In this document: positions 1 through 7,599 of the stretch, piece after piece | Layout of the letters: the number at the start of each line of letters is the position of its first letter | Position numbering within the stretch: the stretch's first letter is position 1 | Assembly: GCF_020329435.1 (NCBI RefSeq) | Contig: NZ_JAGKJK010000002.1 | Span: forward strand, 372,001-436,000 | Length of the DNA stretch: 64,000 bases | Reading direction: 5' to 3' | Source of the DNA: Bradyrhizobium hereditatis | GTDB lineage: Bacteria; Pseudomonadota; Alphaproteobacteria; Rhizobiales; Xanthobacteraceae | The notes under the pieces: model-generated | Told to the model about the DNA's origin: nothing | The model's database searches: none | The model's input: only the letters and a program-made list of their open reading frames with translations | Position numbers and translations under genes: made by a program

Positions 1-1
1 T

Positions 2-952
2 GAGGTGAAGTATGCGGCCTTCACCGGCAAGGCAGCGCTCGTCATGCGCAACAAGGGTTGCGACAACGCCTCCACCATCCACTCGCTGATCTATCGCGCC
101 AAGGAATCCGGCGTCGAGCAGCCGAGCTTCGAGCTCTGGGACGATGCGCCGGCCTCGAAGGCGAAACTGATCGTGATCGACGAGTGCTCGATGGTCGACG
201 CCGAGCTCGGCCGCGACCTGATGTCGTTCGACTGTCCGTTGCTGGTGCTCGGCGATCCCGCGCAATTGCCGCCGATCCAGGGCGGTGGCTTCTTCACCAA
301 TTGCGAACCCGACGCGATGCTGACGGAAGTGCATCGCCAGGCGCAGGACGATCCGATCGTGCGGATGTCGATGGATATCCGCGAGGGCCGCGAGCTCGAA
401 ATCGGCCGCCACGGCCAAAGCGAGGTGGTGCCGCGCAGCGAGCTTGACCCGGAGCGCGTGATGAGCGCCGACCAGGTGCTGGTCGGCCGCAACAACACCC
501 GCCGCGCCTACAACATGCGCATCCGCCAGAAGCAGCACATCGAGGATCCCCTGCCGGTTGCCGGCGACAAGCTGGTCTGCCTGCGCAACAATCGCAAGAA
601 GGGCCTGTTCAACGGCGGGTTGTGGCGCGTGAAGTCGCGCACCCAGCCGCGGTCGAAATCACAGATCCTGACCATGCGGCTCTCGCCCGACGAGGAGTTC
701 GGCCACAAGCTCACCAAGGTCTCGGTGCGCCATGATTGCTTCGAAGGCGGCATCGAGGCGATCCCGTGGGAGCAGCGCAAGCCTTATGACGAGTTCGACT
801 ACGGTTACGTGCTCACTGTGCACAAATCGCAAGGCTCGCAATGGGACGACGTCGTGCTGTTCGACGAGAGTTTTGCATTCCAGGACAGCCGGGCGCGGTG
901 GCTCTACACGGGGATTACGCGAGCGGCGAAGCGGCTGAGTGTCGTGGTGTGA
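2..952 (+). CDS. RecD-like ATP-dependent DNA helicase, C-terminal part (5' truncated by window)
   Basis: Superfamily 1 helicase fragment of 316 codons that enters the window already open, so the Walker A loop lies upstream. Visible motifs in order: motif II LIVIDECSMVD (about residue 57), motif III LLVLGDPAQLPPIQ (about 80), an EVHRQ segment (about 109), the UvrD-C2-type motif YVLTVHKSQGSQWDDV (about 270) and motif VI WLYTGITRA near the end. These place it with RecD-like/AAA helicases that unwind DNA in the cytoplasm. The frame is open from nucleotide 2, so the GTG at 5 is internal and not a start. No recB or recC partner is visible. The family call is firm; the exact role is not. Confidence 0.85.
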   Translation, partial: EVKYAAFTGKAALVMRNKGCDNASTIHSLIYRAKESGVEQPSFELWDDAPASKAKLIVIDECSMVDAELGRDLMSFDCPLLVLGDPAQLPPIQGGGFFTNCEPDAMLTEVHRQAQDDPIVRMSMDIREGRELEIGRHGQSEVVPRSELDPERVMSADQVLVGRNNTRRAYNMRIRQKQHIEDPLPVAGDKLVCLRNNRKKGLFNGGLWRVKSRTQPRSKSQILTMRLSPDEEFGHKLTKVSVRHDCFEGGIEAIPWEQRKPYDEFDYGYVLTVHKSQGSQWDDVVLFDESFAFQDSRARWLYTGITRAAKRLSVVV

Positions 953-973
953 CTTGTCGTGCCACAAGGAGGT

Positions 974-1070
974 CCTCATCCTGAGGAGCCGCGAAGCGGC
1001 GTCTCGAAGTATGGGCGGCTACGGACCGCATGGTTCGAGACGGCGCTAAAGCGCCTCCTCGCCATGAGGG
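974..1070. repeat. Intergenic inverted repeat, family A (ctgaggagc-type)
   Basis: One arm begins cctcatcctgaggagccgcg and runs to tctcgaag; the other begins ttcgagacggcg and runs to cgccatgagg, so the element can fold back on itself. A second copy with the same arms lies at 23349-23447. Elements like this are scattered between genes in Bradyrhizobium-type genomes. Confidence 0.7.
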
Positions 1071-1110
1071 TTGAGAGAAGCGCGCGCCTCCCCACAATGA
1101 CGCTGGCGCG

Positions 1111-1260
1111 TCACTTCCCCGCCACGAAGTAAAAATCCTCGCGCCCGGGCAGCGAGCCTTAGGTGAACCGCTGCTGCGTCCGGTTGGTCGCCTTCCAGAC
1201 ATCGTCGCGGACGATATCGAACAGCTTGCGAACTTCGATCTTCGGCTCTTCAGGCTGATC
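1111..1260 (-). pseudogene. Remnant of a caspase-family (peptidase C14-like) protein, C-terminal end
   Basis: Reading the minus strand from 1260 gives about 33 residues including IEVRKLFDIVRDDVW, then an in-frame TAA at 1159-1161, then GSLPGREDFYFVAGK and a TGA at 1111-1113. The pattern VRDDV...T...QQ.F.YGSLPG.EDFYF matches, from memory, the C-terminal end of bacterial caspase-domain proteins. The TAA stands where those proteins have Tyr. No catalytic His/Cys domain remains upstream, where sequence similarity stops. The identification rests on recalled family sequence, so it is moderately sure; that it is a non-functional fragment is clear. Confidence 0.6.
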
Positions 1261-1485
1261 ATCCCCGGTTCATTGTGGGAAGACAGGCCCGCAGCGGTCA
1301 AGCGGGACCGATCGCCCTGCCCTTAAGGCCTTGCGCGGGCGCAACCTTATTCACGAACTCGTGTGACGCCGCCCGTAACATTCCGCATCCCCCGCCGTAT
1401 GTTGGTCATCGGAAAGAATTGAGCCGATTGCGAAACGCCTGACACGCTCTAGACTGCCCCACAACCATTGCCGAAAGAGGAAACC

Positions 1486-2205
1486 ATGTCCCCTCGCCAT
1501 TTCAGCCGCTTATCGCTGTGCGCTGCCGCCATCGGCGCGCTGGCCATTGCCGCTGTCGCCATCAGCCCCGCGCGCGCCTCCTCGGAAGCCGTCATTATTC
1601 CGCCTCCCGCTATCGACGTTCAGGCCGCCGACGGCATCCAAACCGCGGTGATCGCCGGCGGCTGCTTCTGGGGTGTGCAAGGCGTCTATCAGCACACCGC
1701 CGGCGTGCTCAACGCAGTCTCTGGCTATTCCGGCGGCAGCAAGATGACCGCGAACTACACCATGATCGGCACCGGCACGACCGGCCATGCCGAGGCCGTC
1801 GAGATCAAGTACGACCCGAAGAAGATCAGCTATGGCAAGATCCTGCAGATCTTTTTCTCCGTCGTGCATGACCCGACGCAACTGAACCGCCAGGGCCCCG
1901 ACGTCGGCACGCAATATCGCTCGGCGATCTTTGCCGTGAACGACGAGCAGAAGAAGGTGGCGGAGGCCTATATCGCCCAGCTCAACGCCGCCAAGGTCTA
2001 CAAGAAGCCGATCGTGACCAAGGTCGGCCCACTGCAGGCGTTCTTTCCGGCGGAGGACTACCACCAGGACTACCTGACCCTACACCCGAACCAGCCCTAT
2101 ATTGTCTTCAACGATCTTCCGAAGATCGAGAATCTGAAGAGGATCTTTGCGGAGAATTATATCGAGAAGCCGACGCTGGTGAGCAAGGCCAAGGCTACGA
2201 ATTAA
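1486..2205 (+). CDS. msrA: Peptide-methionine (S)-S-oxide reductase MsrA, exported form
   Basis: Reduces the S-epimer of methionine sulfoxide in proteins. The 239-residue product has an N-terminal signal peptide (about residues 1-31, ending SPARA before SSEA). The catalytic motif GGCFWG carries Cys60, followed by GHAEAVEIKYDP, RQGPDVGTQYRS and YHQDY typical of MsrA. The ATG at 1486 is chosen over a TTG at 1468 because gaaagagg sits just upstream with good spacing. msrB follows 22 nt downstream in the same direction, so the two are probably co-transcribed. The export signal predicts repair of periplasmic or envelope proteins. Confidence 0.95.
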   Translation: MSPRHFSRLSLCAAAIGALAIAAVAISPARASSEAVIIPPPAIDVQAADGIQTAVIAGGCFWGVQGVYQHTAGVLNAVSGYSGGSKMTANYTMIGTGTTGHAEAVEIKYDPKKISYGKILQIFFSVVHDPTQLNRQGPDVGTQYRSAIFAVNDEQKKVAEAYIAQLNAAKVYKKPIVTKVGPLQAFFPAEDYHQDYLTLHPNQPYIVFNDLPKIENLKRIFAENYIEKPTLVSKAKATN

Positions 2206-2227
2206 GGCAACGAACTAAGGAGGCTGA

Positions 2228-2638
2228 ATGTCCGACACCAAAACGTCCGGCAAGGTCGTCAAGAGCGAGGCCGAGTGGCGCCGCGAACTGACGCCGATGC
2301 AGTATGCCGTGCTGCGCGAGAAGGCAACGGAGCGTCCCTTCACCGGCGAATATGAGCACGAGCACCGCAAGGGCACCTATGTCTGCGCCGGCTGCGGCCA
2401 GACGCTGTTCGAATCCGATGCCAAGTTCGACTCCGGCTGCGGCTGGCCGAGCTTCAGCTCACCTGCCGTGGAGAGCCATATTGACGAGGAGCGCGATTTC
2501 AGCCACGGCATGATTCGCACCGAAGTCCTGTGCTCGAAATGCAACGGCCATCTCGGCCACGTCTTCAATGACGGCCCCGGCCCGACCGGCCTGCGCTATT
2601 GCATCAATTCGGCAGCGTTGAAGCTGCAGCCGAAATAG
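2228..2638 (+). CDS. msrB: Peptide-methionine (R)-S-oxide reductase MsrB
   Basis: Reduces the R-epimer of methionine sulfoxide and so complements MsrA. The 136-residue protein has two CxxC zinc pairs (Cys53/Cys56 and Cys102/Cys105), the CGWPSF motif with a likely resolving Cys71, and RYCINSAAL with catalytic Cys125. A strong ribosome site, aaggaggctg, precedes the ATG. No signal peptide is visible, so unlike its operon partner this enzyme is predicted to be cytoplasmic. A strong hairpin terminator follows 28 nt after the stop. Confidence 0.96.
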   Translation: MSDTKTSGKVVKSEAEWRRELTPMQYAVLREKATERPFTGEYEHEHRKGTYVCAGCGQTLFESDAKFDSGCGWPSFSSPAVESHIDEERDFSHGMIRTEVLCSKCNGHLGHVFNDGPGPTGLRYCINSAALKLQPK

Positions 2639-2666
2639 CTCCAGTAACGCTCGAACCTGCTCCATA

Positions 2667-2703
2667 CCCCGCGCGACCAAAGGCTGGTCGCGCGGGGTTT
2701 GTT
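2667..2703 (+). terminator. Rho-independent terminator after msrAB
   Basis: A perfect 12-bp stem ccccgcgcgacc / ggtcgcgcgggg with a 7-nt loop is followed by tttgttg. It lies just after msrB and before the next gene. Confidence 0.85.
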
Positions 2704-2758
2704 GTGTGGTGGGACGCGTTCCGGCCAGCCCGGCGCGCAGACAAGGATGAATTTCGAC

Positions 2759-3133
2759 ATGCCCACTTCCAAACGTCTGCTGCTCGGTCTCGGGCTAGCT
2801 GCCCTCATCATGGAGAGCGTTGTGATCCAGCCCGCACTTGCCGCCGACAAGGTCTCCCTGTTCAAGGTCGTCACCACCAAGGACGAGATCGTGATCGGAA
2901 TCAGCGAGGGCGACCTTGCCCAGATGGAAGGCCAGAACGCTGGCGGCGTCGCCAAGGCACTGGTCGCCAAGGGTTCGATGAGCGTGTGGCAATACGCCGT
3001 GCGGAAGTCCGCGAGCGGCGACCTCGAACAGTCGCCGCTGCACAAGATCGGCCTGATCGCCAGTGACTCGCTACGCGTCGAGCCTTATGCGACGCCGCTG
3101 AAGGTGCTGCCGATTGACGAGACAAAAAAATAA
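2759..3133 (+). CDS. Hypothetical secreted protein
   Basis: Small protein of 124 residues with a signal peptide (PTSKRLLLGLGLAALI... up to about residue 29, ALA before ADKVSLF). The mature part of about 95 residues has no Cys and contains KDEIVIGISEGDLAQMEG and a GSMSVWQYAVRK segment; no domain is recognised. ATG at 2759 has aagga 11 nt upstream; an ATG at 2747 in the same frame is the alternative. It stands alone between the msrB terminator and a repeat. Periplasmic location is inferred; function is unknown. Confidence 0.7.
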   Translation: MPTSKRLLLGLGLAALIMESVVIQPALAADKVSLFKVVTTKDEIVIGISEGDLAQMEGQNAGGVAKALVAKGSMSVWQYAVRKSASGDLEQSPLHKIGLIASDSLRVEPYATPLKVLPIDETKK

Positions 3134-3136
3134 GTT

Positions 3137-3275
3137 TCCTGTCATTGCGAGCCAACGGGTCGGCGCGAAACGCCGCACGATGACAGGCTCCGCGAAGTAA
3201 TCCATAGCGCCGCGCGTGGAAGCATGGATTGCTTCCCGGATTTGCTCCTCGCAATGCGGGTTTTCCGGCAATCTA
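3137..3275. repeat. Intergenic inverted repeat, family B (cattgcgag/aatccat type)
   Basis: Starts tgtcattgcgagccaacggg, contains gcgaagtaatccatagcgcc and the opposing gcatggattgcttcccgg, and ends ctcctcgcaatg. The tcattgcgag and ctcgcaatg ends are inverted copies of each other, as are the two aatccat/atggatt inner arms. Related, shorter copies lie at 31275-31357 and 35935-36016. Confidence 0.75.
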
Positions 3276-3394
3276 TTGCCGACAACTCCCGTTTCCGGCG
3301 GATCGGCCAAGGACTCGGGTCCCGGACTGTGCTTTGATCCGACCTGCGCGGGAGCGTTCTTCCTCACTTCCTGCGGGCCTTCGGAGCGCGCGTC

Positions 3395-3559
3395 ATGACG
3401 CTTGGCACGATCCTCGTCATTATCTTGATTATAGTCCTGCTGGGCGGCCTCTCCGGCCGCATCCGCGGCTATGGCTACGGTTATGGCCATCCCGGCATGG
3501 GGCTCGTCGGCGTGATTTTGATCGTGCTCCTGATCCTGCTGTTACTCGACAGGATTTAA
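3395..3559 (+). CDS. Small hydrophobic membrane protein, DUF3309-like
   Basis: A 54-residue protein with two hydrophobic stretches (about residues 5-19 and 36-51) around a glycine/tyrosine loop, RIRGYGYGYGHPG. The layout TILVIILIIVLLGG...G.VGVILIVLLILLLL matches the small DUF3309 family as I remember it. The ATG follows gcgcgtc with a weak ribosome site. It is probably an inner-membrane peptide; no function is known. Easily missed because it is short and sits next to a repeat. Confidence 0.7.
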   Translation: MTLGTILVIILIIVLLGGLSGRIRGYGYGYGHPGMGLVGVILIVLLILLLLDRI

Positions 3560-3784
3560 GCCAATTAAGTCATTGAAAAAACTTGATTAAATTTTGGTTC
3601 CCCGCAGCCATGCGTGGATTCATTATCACCCCCGATGTGCGCCCTCGGGAGTCGCATTTCTGTCAGATAAGCTTATATTGTCCTCTTGAAATGACGTGCA
3701 CGGCGCGCCGCCCATCTGTGGCCCACCGTCATCCAATCCCCATTGCTCGCAGACAAGAGCCGAAAAAGATTGAGGTCACCGACC

Positions 3785-4069
3785 ATGCGTCCATTCAGCT
3801 ACAACACCGCCGCCGAACTGTTTCCCGCCGCGATCCGCAAGAAGAAGCGCGCCGGGTTTGCCTATCGGCGTTTCGGCACCGCGGCGGAAGCGGTTCGCTT
3901 CGCGATCGAGGAACTGCCGGCGGACTCGCTGAATGGCGCCTATCTGCAGGTCGAGGAAGCCCGCTTCGACCAGAGCGGCATCCGCTCGCTCTATGAGAGC
4001 GACGCCTTCCCGCTGCCGCGCCGCAAGCGCCCGGCCGCCAGCAGCGACGACAAGGCCGACGCGGCCTAA
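3785..4069 (+). CDS. Conserved hypothetical small basic protein
   Basis: A 94-residue cytoplasmic protein, no signal or membrane segment. The N-terminal part has an aromatic-rich RPFSYNTAAELFP followed by basic KKKRAGFAYRRFGTAAEAVRFAIEEL; the tail is RRKRP then Ala/Asp-rich. I do not recognise a named domain. The ATG at 3785 is chosen over an upstream TTG at 3743 because gattgaggtc lies 9-18 nt before it. A terminator follows 23 nt after the stop, so this is a monocistronic unit. Confidence 0.7.
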   Translation: MRPFSYNTAAELFPAAIRKKKRAGFAYRRFGTAAEAVRFAIEELPADSLNGAYLQVEEARFDQSGIRSLYESDAFPLPRRKRPAASSDDKADAA

Positions 4070-4092
4070 AAGGCTTTTACGTTGCAAACAGC

Positions 4093-4126
4093 ACGCCTCC
4101 GGACTTCATCCGGGGGCGTTTTTTCT
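4093..4126 (+). terminator. Rho-independent terminator
   Basis: An 11-bp stem acgcctccgga / tccgggggcgt with one G-U pair and a short loop is followed by six T. It ends the small gene at 3785-4069 and stands between it and a convergent gene. Confidence 0.85.
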
Positions 4127-4134
4127 TAAGTTTC

Positions 4135-4674
4135 CTATTGGCGCGGCTGCCGATCGAGCCAGCGTTTGAGCATGCGCACGTTGCGGACGTTGGCGCGGAA
4201 CATGACGTCGAAGGCGTCGCCCGCCACCGGCACCAGGCCGATCGCGCCGTCAACCGCGACATTAGCGAGCATCCGCGCCGTGATGTGCCAGGGCGCGCCG
4301 AGCGCGCGCGCCTCGCGCACCAGCCACAGCGAAATCGCCGTCGTGATGATGTCGCCGACCACGGGGATCAGCCCGATCAGCCCGTCGATCCCGTAACGGA
4401 AATTGGTGCCGGGCACGATGAACGCGACGTCCAGAAGTTTTGCGATGGCATCGAGCCGCGCCAGCCGCTGCTCGCGCGTCAGCTCGCCGAACGGATTGGC
4501 GGCGGAGTGGCCGAAGTCGAACCGCAGACCCACGAACCGGGTGTGCAGATCAGGTTCGGGGAGTTCGCGTCCCTCCTGGTCGATAACGGGTCCACGGCCG
4601 GGCGCGCGCTTCCGGGAGGACTGCTCGTTACGTGACCGCGGTGGCGTATAGATATCGTCGTTTGACATGGTCAT
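4135..4674 (-). CDS. DUF4112 domain protein
   Basis: A 179-residue protein whose C-terminal two thirds (about residues 70-175) carries the DUF4112 pattern: LLDVAFIVPGTNFRYGIDGL, GLIPVVGDIITTAISLWLVREA and IGLVPVAGDAFDVMFRANVRN, with two hydrophobic hairpins each bearing a P-V-x-GD motif. This suggests a small inner-membrane protein of unknown function. The N-terminal 60 residues are polar and probably disordered. Start chosen at the first of two close ATGs (4674, 4668); neither has a strong ribosome site. Convergent with the preceding gene. Confidence 0.8.
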   Translation of the reverse strand: MTMSNDDIYTPPRSRNEQSSRKRAPGRGPVIDQEGRELPEPDLHTRFVGLRFDFGHSAANPFGELTREQRLARLDAIAKLLDVAFIVPGTNFRYGIDGLIGLIPVVGDIITTAISLWLVREARALGAPWHITARMLANVAVDGAIGLVPVAGDAFDVMFRANVRNVRMLKRWLDRQPRQ

Positions 4675-4867
4675 CACATGGTAACGCGAACGCGAGGTGC
4701 AAGTTGCGTCACGCGGTCTCACCTTGTCGGCGAGCCGGGGATTAACTGTCGGCAATCTTTCCGGGAGTTCGTCATTTAATCTGCGAAAGGCGATCAACTG
4801 CGGCTTATCGGTTCACTCACTGGCCCCGTGACAGATATCATCCACAGCAAATCGCGAGGTCTTCACG

Positions 4868-5185
4868 TTGCTGCTGAGACGCGCCCGCTTCAAAGGGATC
4901 GATGAAGTGACTGCGACCATATCGAGCCCCGGCAGGTGGCGTACCGCAGCCGGCGTCGTCACGCTTCTGGCTTTGTTTACGGCGCAGCCGTCATTCGCCC
5001 AGAAAATATACTTTTACGAACCGCTGATGATGGACCCCTACTCGACCATCTATGTCAACGACGGCTCGTGTTCAGCAGGCAAGGTCCTGAGGGTGCAAGG
5101 TGCACCCAAGAATCAACGCCGGAAGAAAAGCTGCGTGCCGATGAGTGATCTGCAAGCCGTGCCGCGCCCAGGTGCCGCCAGATAG
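4868..5185 (+). CDS. Hypothetical small secreted protein (possibly DUF6719 type)
   Basis: About 105 residues with a cleavable-looking hydrophobic segment (about residues 24-42, ending QPSFA before QKIYFY). The mature part has two Cys (SCSAGKVLRVQGAPKNQRRKK and SCVPM) that could form a disulfide in the periplasm. It resembles a small Bradyrhizobium family I recall as DUF6719, but this is uncertain. The TTG at 4868 has gaggtc 8 nt upstream; a GTG at 4904 is the alternative start. Convergent with the fixJ-like gene. Confidence 0.6.
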   Translation: MLLRRARFKGIDEVTATISSPGRWRTAAGVVTLLALFTAQPSFAQKIYFYEPLMMDPYSTIYVNDGSCSAGKVLRVQGAPKNQRRKKSCVPMSDLQAVPRPGAAR

Positions 5186-5206
5186 CCGATATCAATCTAT
5201 CAAACG

Positions 5207-5809
5207 CTATTCCTCAGATCCCAGGGCAATCACCTTGCGAACAAGATCGGCAAGATTCTTTGCGGCCATTTTTTCCATCATCCACGCCCGATAATTTTCG
5301 ACCGTACGGGGACTAAGATTGAGTTTGTGCGCAATTTCCTTGTTCGAAAAGCCGTCGGCCACCAGTTGCATAACTTCGATCTGGCGCGGCGAAAGTTCGG
5401 CGACGCGGGCTTTGAGCAACGCTCGTTCGCTCTGCTCGACGCTCCGGCGATGGCCGCTTTCGATTGCCTGTGAAATGCTTTCAATCAGCCGTTCGTCGTT
5501 AAACGGCTTCTCTATGAAATCAAAAGCGCCCTGCTTGATCGCCTGCACGGCCATCGCGATATCGCCGTGACCTGTGATCAGAATAACCGGTACCGCCGAG
5601 CCGCGTTTCTTCAGTTCCTGCTGCAGCTCTATGCCGGACATTCCCGGCATGCGGACATCGGAAACGACGCATTGCGGCGATGGCGTGACGCTTGCCGCCA
5701 AAAAGCTCTCGGCCGAGGCATAAGGGCTCACAGGGATGCCGCGACTTTCCAGCAGCATACTCAGGGAACGCAATATGGCCTCATCGTCCTCGATCAGTGC
5801 GATCGTCAT
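5207..5809 (-). CDS. FixJ-type two-component response regulator
   Basis: A 200-residue regulator: receiver domain (about residues 1-118) with phospho-acceptor Asp51 in SDVRMPGMSG, ITGHGD around residue 80 and Lys101 in EKPF, then a LuxR-type helix-turn-helix (about 137-197) with LSPRQIEVMQLVADGFSNKE and SPRTVENY. It would be phosphorylated by the kinase encoded just upstream, whose stop overlaps its start by 4 nt (ATGA), and then bind DNA. The true FixJ role in nitrogen fixation is not implied; many rhizobial regulators share this layout. Confidence 0.93.
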   Translation of the reverse strand: MTIALIEDDEAILRSLSMLLESRGIPVSPYASAESFLAASVTPSPQCVVSDVRMPGMSGIELQQELKKRGSAVPVILITGHGDIAMAVQAIKQGAFDFIEKPFNDERLIESISQAIESGHRRSVEQSERALLKARVAELSPRQIEVMQLVADGFSNKEIAHKLNLSPRTVENYRAWMMEKMAAKNLADLVRKVIALGSEE

Positions 5810-7449
5810 GAGCTGGCGCTCCGGTCTTGATCAATCGGTAGCGTAAAAGACGCGCAGACGCCGCTCGAAGTGCCTTCGATGTGCAACTGTCCACCGTGTG
5901 CTTCGATAATCGAACGCGAAAGCGACAGCCCCAATCCCAAACCGTCGCGTTTCGTCGTCGCAAACGCCGTGATCGGCTGCATTGCAAGATCGGGATCTAG
6001 TCCCGGGCCATTGTCGATCACGCTAATAGTAATCACTTTCTCAGACCGCATCGCAGCTTCAATGACAATCCTGCCGTCATTGCGGCCCGCATTCGTCAGG
6101 GCCTCCACCGAGTTACGAACGAGATTCAAAATCACCTGTTCGATCTGTAACGCGTCAGCGACCACCGGAGGAAGGTCACGCTCGAGCTGCTTCGCACAAA
6201 CGATACCACGGCGATCCAATTCGGGCCGGAAGATTGACAGCGCTTCATCGATAAGCGTGCTGACGGTCGCCGATTGTGCTTCGACCCGTCCAACGCTGAT
6301 GAAGTCCCTCAGACGGTTGACGACCTCACCTGCGCGTTCGACCTGGGCAATCGCCTCCCCGCTGGCTTTTGCTACTGCTTCCAGGTCAGGCGGGTTACGC
6401 GCGACCGCAAGTTTGGCGAGTCGCGCATAGTTGCCAATGGCGGTCAGCGGCTGGGTAATCTCGTGAGCGACGGTGGCCGCGAACTCCCCCATCGTTGCAA
6501 CGCGCGACGCGCGGTGAAGCGCATCCTGATGCAAGCGAAGTTGATTCTGTGTCTGCCGTTGTTCGGTAACGAGAACTCCGACGGCGAGACCGGTCATAGC
6601 CAAAATCACCATCAGTGCTTGGTACGCGACAACGTCGCTAGTACTTTGGTCCGTCAGCTCAATCGACGTGATAAGGCCGATCTGCGTGATGACCAGCCCT
6701 GCGGTCGCGCCCGGAAGACCGAACCGCACTGCGATCCAGACGATTGGCAGAAATAATACGTAGAAGAGCTGAAAGCGATAAGGCTGACTCAGGCTCAAAA
6801 TGCCCCATAGGGCAGCGAGGGTGATCAGCATGAGTGCGCCCATTTCCCAGGAGGGCGCTGGAAACTGCCTGCGCGTAAATGCAATCAATAAGAAGGGAGT
6901 GAACACCATCACGCCGATCAGGTCGCCAACGAATGCCCGGACGAAGACTTGGCCCAGATCGTCCTTCGCAACAAAACCATGCAGTAGAAGTATCAGGACA
7001 TAGCCAACCGAAACGAGCACGATGCTGGCTACAGCAACCCCTATGAGCCACAGCATGGCACCACGGGACGAGAGGGTGAGATCGAACTTTATGCGGGGCG
7101 ATGTCAGTAGCAGAGCGGCGGTGCCGTAACCGAGCCCGGTAATAAGCACGATGGGAAACTCGGCCGTGGGAGGAAGTGGCAGACGGCGCACGAACAGGTC
7201 TGCGACCAACTGCGCAGCGAAGAGCCACGGCAGATATCGACGGCCGAACAACAGAATTAGCGCGAAGCTCAATCCAGTCTGCGGGTTCCAGGGTGTAATG
7301 CCAAATACCGCAAACGGATGAATATAGCTCAGCTTATCCAGCACGACGTAGCTGGCGACATAAGCAAGTCCGACCGCAAGGTATGAGCGCGACATTCGAT
7401 GCACCAGTTGCGTCCCGGAGCCGACTTCCTCCAGCCGCGGCAGCTGCAT
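5806..7449 (-). CDS. MASE1-domain sensor histidine kinase
   Basis: A 547-residue inner-membrane kinase. Residues about 22-300 form a multi-helix MASE1 sensor (HPFAVFGITPWNPQTGLSFA is diagnostic). A HisKA domain follows with His329 in GEFAATVAHEITQPL, then an ATPase domain with N box IEQVILNLVRNSVEAL, G1 DNGPGLDPD and G2 DGLGLGLSLSRSI. No PAS domain is present. It probably passes phosphate to the FixJ-type regulator encoded in the overlapping downstream gene. The signal sensed by MASE1 is unknown. An aaggag box lies 9 nt before the ATG. Confidence 0.92.
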   Translation of the reverse strand: MQLPRLEEVGSGTQLVHRMSRSYLAVGLAYVASYVVLDKLSYIHPFAVFGITPWNPQTGLSFALILLFGRRYLPWLFAAQLVADLFVRRLPLPPTAEFPIVLITGLGYGTAALLLTSPRIKFDLTLSSRGAMLWLIGVAVASIVLVSVGYVLILLLHGFVAKDDLGQVFVRAFVGDLIGVMVFTPFLLIAFTRRQFPAPSWEMGALMLITLAALWGILSLSQPYRFQLFYVLFLPIVWIAVRFGLPGATAGLVITQIGLITSIELTDQSTSDVVAYQALMVILAMTGLAVGVLVTEQRQTQNQLRLHQDALHRASRVATMGEFAATVAHEITQPLTAIGNYARLAKLAVARNPPDLEAVAKASGEAIAQVERAGEVVNRLRDFISVGRVEAQSATVSTLIDEALSIFRPELDRRGIVCAKQLERDLPPVVADALQIEQVILNLVRNSVEALTNAGRNDGRIVIEAAMRSEKVITISVIDNGPGLDPDLAMQPITAFATTKRDGLGLGLSLSRSIIEAHGGQLHIEGTSSGVCASFTLPIDQDRSASS

Positions 7450-7599
7450 CTCCTCATACTCCTTCTGGCAAAGGCCCCGGCATCCGTAGTTCTACTCTAG
7501 GAAAGACCCCCTGGGGGAGTACCGAGAGGTTTTGCTCTCAATTGCTCGCGACGCAGCGGCGGACAACCTTACTCGAGGTGTAACGTAGGGAAGCGAACC
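7450..7599. promoter_or_regulatory. Divergent promoter region between kinase and antiporter genes
   Basis: 150 nt between divergent genes, so promoters for both must lie here. It holds two short palindromes, gtagttctac near 7485-7494 and ccccctggggg near 7509-7519. Either could be an operator for the FixJ-type regulator, but this is only a guess from symmetry and position. Confidence 0.35.
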
